From positions 1 to 13,965 of the forward strand of contig DUZM01000055.1 of the NCBI GenBank assembly GCA_013349485.1: 13,965 nucleotides of DNA, read 5' to 3'. The notes under the pieces were generated by a model. It ran no database searches, was not told where the DNA came from, and worked only from the letters and a program-made list of their open reading frames with translations. The translations under genes and the position numbers were made by a program. Position 1 is the stretch's first letter. Every line of letters starts with the position of its first letter. Shown one piece after another: positions 13,007 to 13,965 of this stretch. The DNA comes from Candidatus Hydrogenedentota bacterium (lineage in GTDB: Bacteria > Hydrogenedentota > Hydrogenedentia > Hydrogenedentales > SLHB01).

Positions 13007-13384
13007 ATGACGAGAAGCCGGTGCGTTACACTTACAGTACTTGCCGTGACCGTGGCGTTCCTCGGCGGAATGGTTTCGGCCAAGCTGCCGGGTAGAGTGC
13101 ACGCCGCCACCGACCGTGCCGTTGAGAAGTTGGATGTTCTCGAGGTCCGGGTCCTCAAGGTGGTTGACAAAGCAGGCAGGACTCGGGCTTGGCTCGGCAT
13201 AGAGGAGGGGGATCCGCTCTTCGTGATGGAGAGCAAGAGCGGCGAACCCCGAATGGCGTTGGGCGCGCATGACGCCGGCGCGAGCCTGTCTCTCATAGGC
13301 CAAAAAGGGAAGACAGGCATCGCCATATTTGAATCCACAAAAGTATCACCCACTGAACACGACATCGTGTGGCGTGCGCCGTAG
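13007..13384 (+). CDS. Secreted small protein with short Gly-centred repeats
   Basis: The 125-residue protein starts at ATG 13007, with GAGGAA upstream. A Sec signal peptide is clear: MTRSRCV, a hydrophobic core (LTVLAVTVAFLGGM), and candidate cleavage after VSA (25) or VHA (33). A short helix (LDVLEVRVLKVVD) follows. Then come two or three copies of a roughly 20-residue unit of the form 'D..G..R..LGI..G.P...', for example DKAGRTRAWLGIEEGDPLFV and KSGEPRMALGAHDAGASLSL. These look like beta-strand repeats that can stack into a small beta-solenoid. This type of repeat is familiar from exported hypothetical proteins of environmental bacteria; the function is unknown. An ATG at 12917 lies inside attC-like site 7 and is rejected. 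The gene fills one cassette. Confidence 0.75.
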   Translation: MTRSRCVTLTVLAVTVAFLGGMVSAKLPGRVHAATDRAVEKLDVLEVRVLKVVDKAGRTRAWLGIEEGDPLFVMESKSGEPRMALGAHDAGASLSLIGQKGKTGIAIFESTKVSPTEHDIVWRAP

Positions 13385-13393
13385 CGGCCCGGT

Positions 13394-13477
13394 GTGCCAA
13401 CAGGCTGACGTTTATTCGTTCCAGGGATGTATTGCCTTTTTGGGGCACGGCAGGAGGCAGCTAGCAAATGGTTGGGC
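13394..13477 (+). other. attC-like site 8
   Basis: TGCCAAC (13394-13400) and GTTGGGC (13471-13477) are the outer cores; CCAAC/GTTGG pair perfectly. GCTG-A-C (13403-13408) can pair with G then CAGC (13456-13460), again leaving an unpaired A after CTG. Length is 84 bases. A second hairpin, CACGGCAGG (13446-13454) with CCTGCCGTG (13477-13485), is perfect over nine pairs, straddles the right core and could compete with the attC fold. Confidence 0.58.
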
Positions 13478-13525
13478 CTGCCGTGGAACGTCCCCGATGG
13501 GGCGTCTGAGATGAAAGGAGCTTGT

Positions 13526-13965
13526 ATGGACTGGACAGAGTTGCTCAAAAGCGAAATCGAGTCCGCCTATAAGGGGGCGGAACGACTGCTGGATCTTGTG
13601 GACGAAGACCGTCTGGACTGGAAGCCGTCCGAAGGAGCCAATTGGATGACGACCGGCCAGCTTCTCATGCACCTCGCGGACGCTTGCGGCGCCCCTATGC
13701 GGGGCTTCGTCACAGGCGATTGGGGATTGCCGGCGGGCGTCGATACCGCCGACTCATCCCCGGCGGAGATGTTGCCGCCGGCGGAGAAGCTGCCAACCTT
13801 GGGCAGCGTGTCCGACGCCAAGGCGCTTCTGGCGCAGGACAAACAACTGGCGCTCGATATGCTGGGCCGATGCGACGAAGACGAACTCGCCAACCGGACT
13901 TCAAGGGCCCCCTGGGACCCCACGGAGATGATTCTTGGGCATCGTCTCCTGCAGATGGTGGCCCA
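13526..13965 (+). CDS. DinB-like four-helix protein (3' end cut by window)
   Basis: The 146 visible residues start at ATG 13526, five bases after an excellent AAAGGAG site. The N-terminus (MDWTELLKSEIESAYKGAER) and the WKPSEGANWMTTGQLLMHLADA stretch (32-53, H49) match DinB-superfamily proteins, which are four-helix bundles that bind a divalent metal through three histidines. H139 in MILGHRLLQMVA is in the right place for the second; the third would lie past the window edge. Members include thiol-dependent metalloenzymes, but many have no known reaction. An acidic, Pro-rich insert (66-95) separates helices. The gene follows attC-like site 8 by 48 bases, so it is probably the next cassette, though the closing attC is out of view. 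Confidence 0.82.
   Translation, partial: MDWTELLKSEIESAYKGAERLLDLVDEDRLDWKPSEGANWMTTGQLLMHLADACGAPMRGFVTGDWGLPAGVDTADSSPAEMLPPAEKLPTLGSVSDAKALLAQDKQLALDMLGRCDEDELANRTSRAPWDPTEMILGHRLLQMVA

Larger units (their letters stand above)
7541..13525 (+). mobile_element. Degenerate integron: integrase relic plus array of attC-bounded gene cassettes (CALIN-like)
   Basis: The region starts with a C-terminal fragment of an IntI-type recombinase. It continues as a head-to-tail array of short plus-strand genes, with one attC-like site between almost every pair. All sites are oriented R''-to-R' with the genes, as in integrons. Taking the cut as G/TTRRRY, the complete cassettes would be about 1279, 821, 647, 636, 934, 497 and 531 bases, within the usual range. 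Their contents are unrelated to each other, and most genes begin 12-60 bases after the previous site. Some sites are well paired (12331-12449, 12885-12946) and others are eroded, which suggests an old array. The right-hand limit is unknown because the last gene runs off the window. Confidence 0.82.

Noticed and set aside
7247..13965. CRISPR array, tRNA or rRNA gene
   Set aside because: The repeated signals are single, divergent attC-like sites spaced by genes, not regularly spaced identical repeats. I saw no cloverleaf or rRNA-like sequence.

Overview
The window is G+C-rich bacterial DNA. The gene content fits a Candidatus Hydrogenedentota or planctomycete-like (PVC) genome: an ECF sigma factor fused to a membrane anchor and sensor-like domains, a second ECF sigma coupled to an anti-sigma/pseudopilin-like hybrid, a DUF1015 protein, and intergenic hairpin repeats. 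The lineage is inferred from gene types; no rRNA or other marker is present.

Left part (1-5341), all genes on the minus strand: a 5'-complete, 3'-cut ECF sigma/transmembrane/carboxypeptidase-regulatory-like fusion (1-1669), a CPBP intramembrane protease (1811-2617), a 305-base non-coding gap with a long palindrome (2618-2922), a DUF1015 protein (2923-4176) and a PP2C-type Ser/Thr phosphatase (4367-5341). Middle (5637-7246), plus strand: a stand-alone ECF sigma overlapping by ATGA with a membrane protein that pairs an anti-sigma-like N-terminus with a pseudopilin-like (DUF1559-type) periplasmic domain. The two are probably a sigma/anti-sigma pair.

Right part (about 7541-13965) is the notable region. 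I read it as a degraded chromosomal integron. It starts with the 3' remnant of a tyrosine recombinase of the IntI type (about 7541-7734), whose 5' part is missing and replaced by a block of GC-rich hairpin repeats (7370-7532). A possible promoter follows, then an array of plus-strand genes, nearly all separated by one attC-like site. Eight candidate sites end at a GTTRRRY-like core (8126, 9405, 10226, 10873, about 11509, 12443, 12940, 13471). Several show an imperfect stem with unpaired bases on the left arm, as attC sites do. The two clearest are 12331-12449 and 12885-12946.

The cassette genes are short, mostly unknown, and include secreted or lipid-anchored proteins: a truncated DUF3795 zinc-binding protein, a carboxypeptidase-regulatory-like lipoprotein with its own candidate promoter, a HEAT-like exported protein, a protein with a HicB-like segment, a CxxC/CxxC protein, a GIDE-domain-like protein with a 73-residue companion, an AAC(3)-type aminoglycoside acetyltransferase that has lost its central catalytic part, a signal-peptide protein with short repeats, and a DinB-like protein cut by the window edge. 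With the integrase dead here, the array is best described as a CALIN (attC cluster lacking a working integrase), unless an intact integrase exists elsewhere in the genome.
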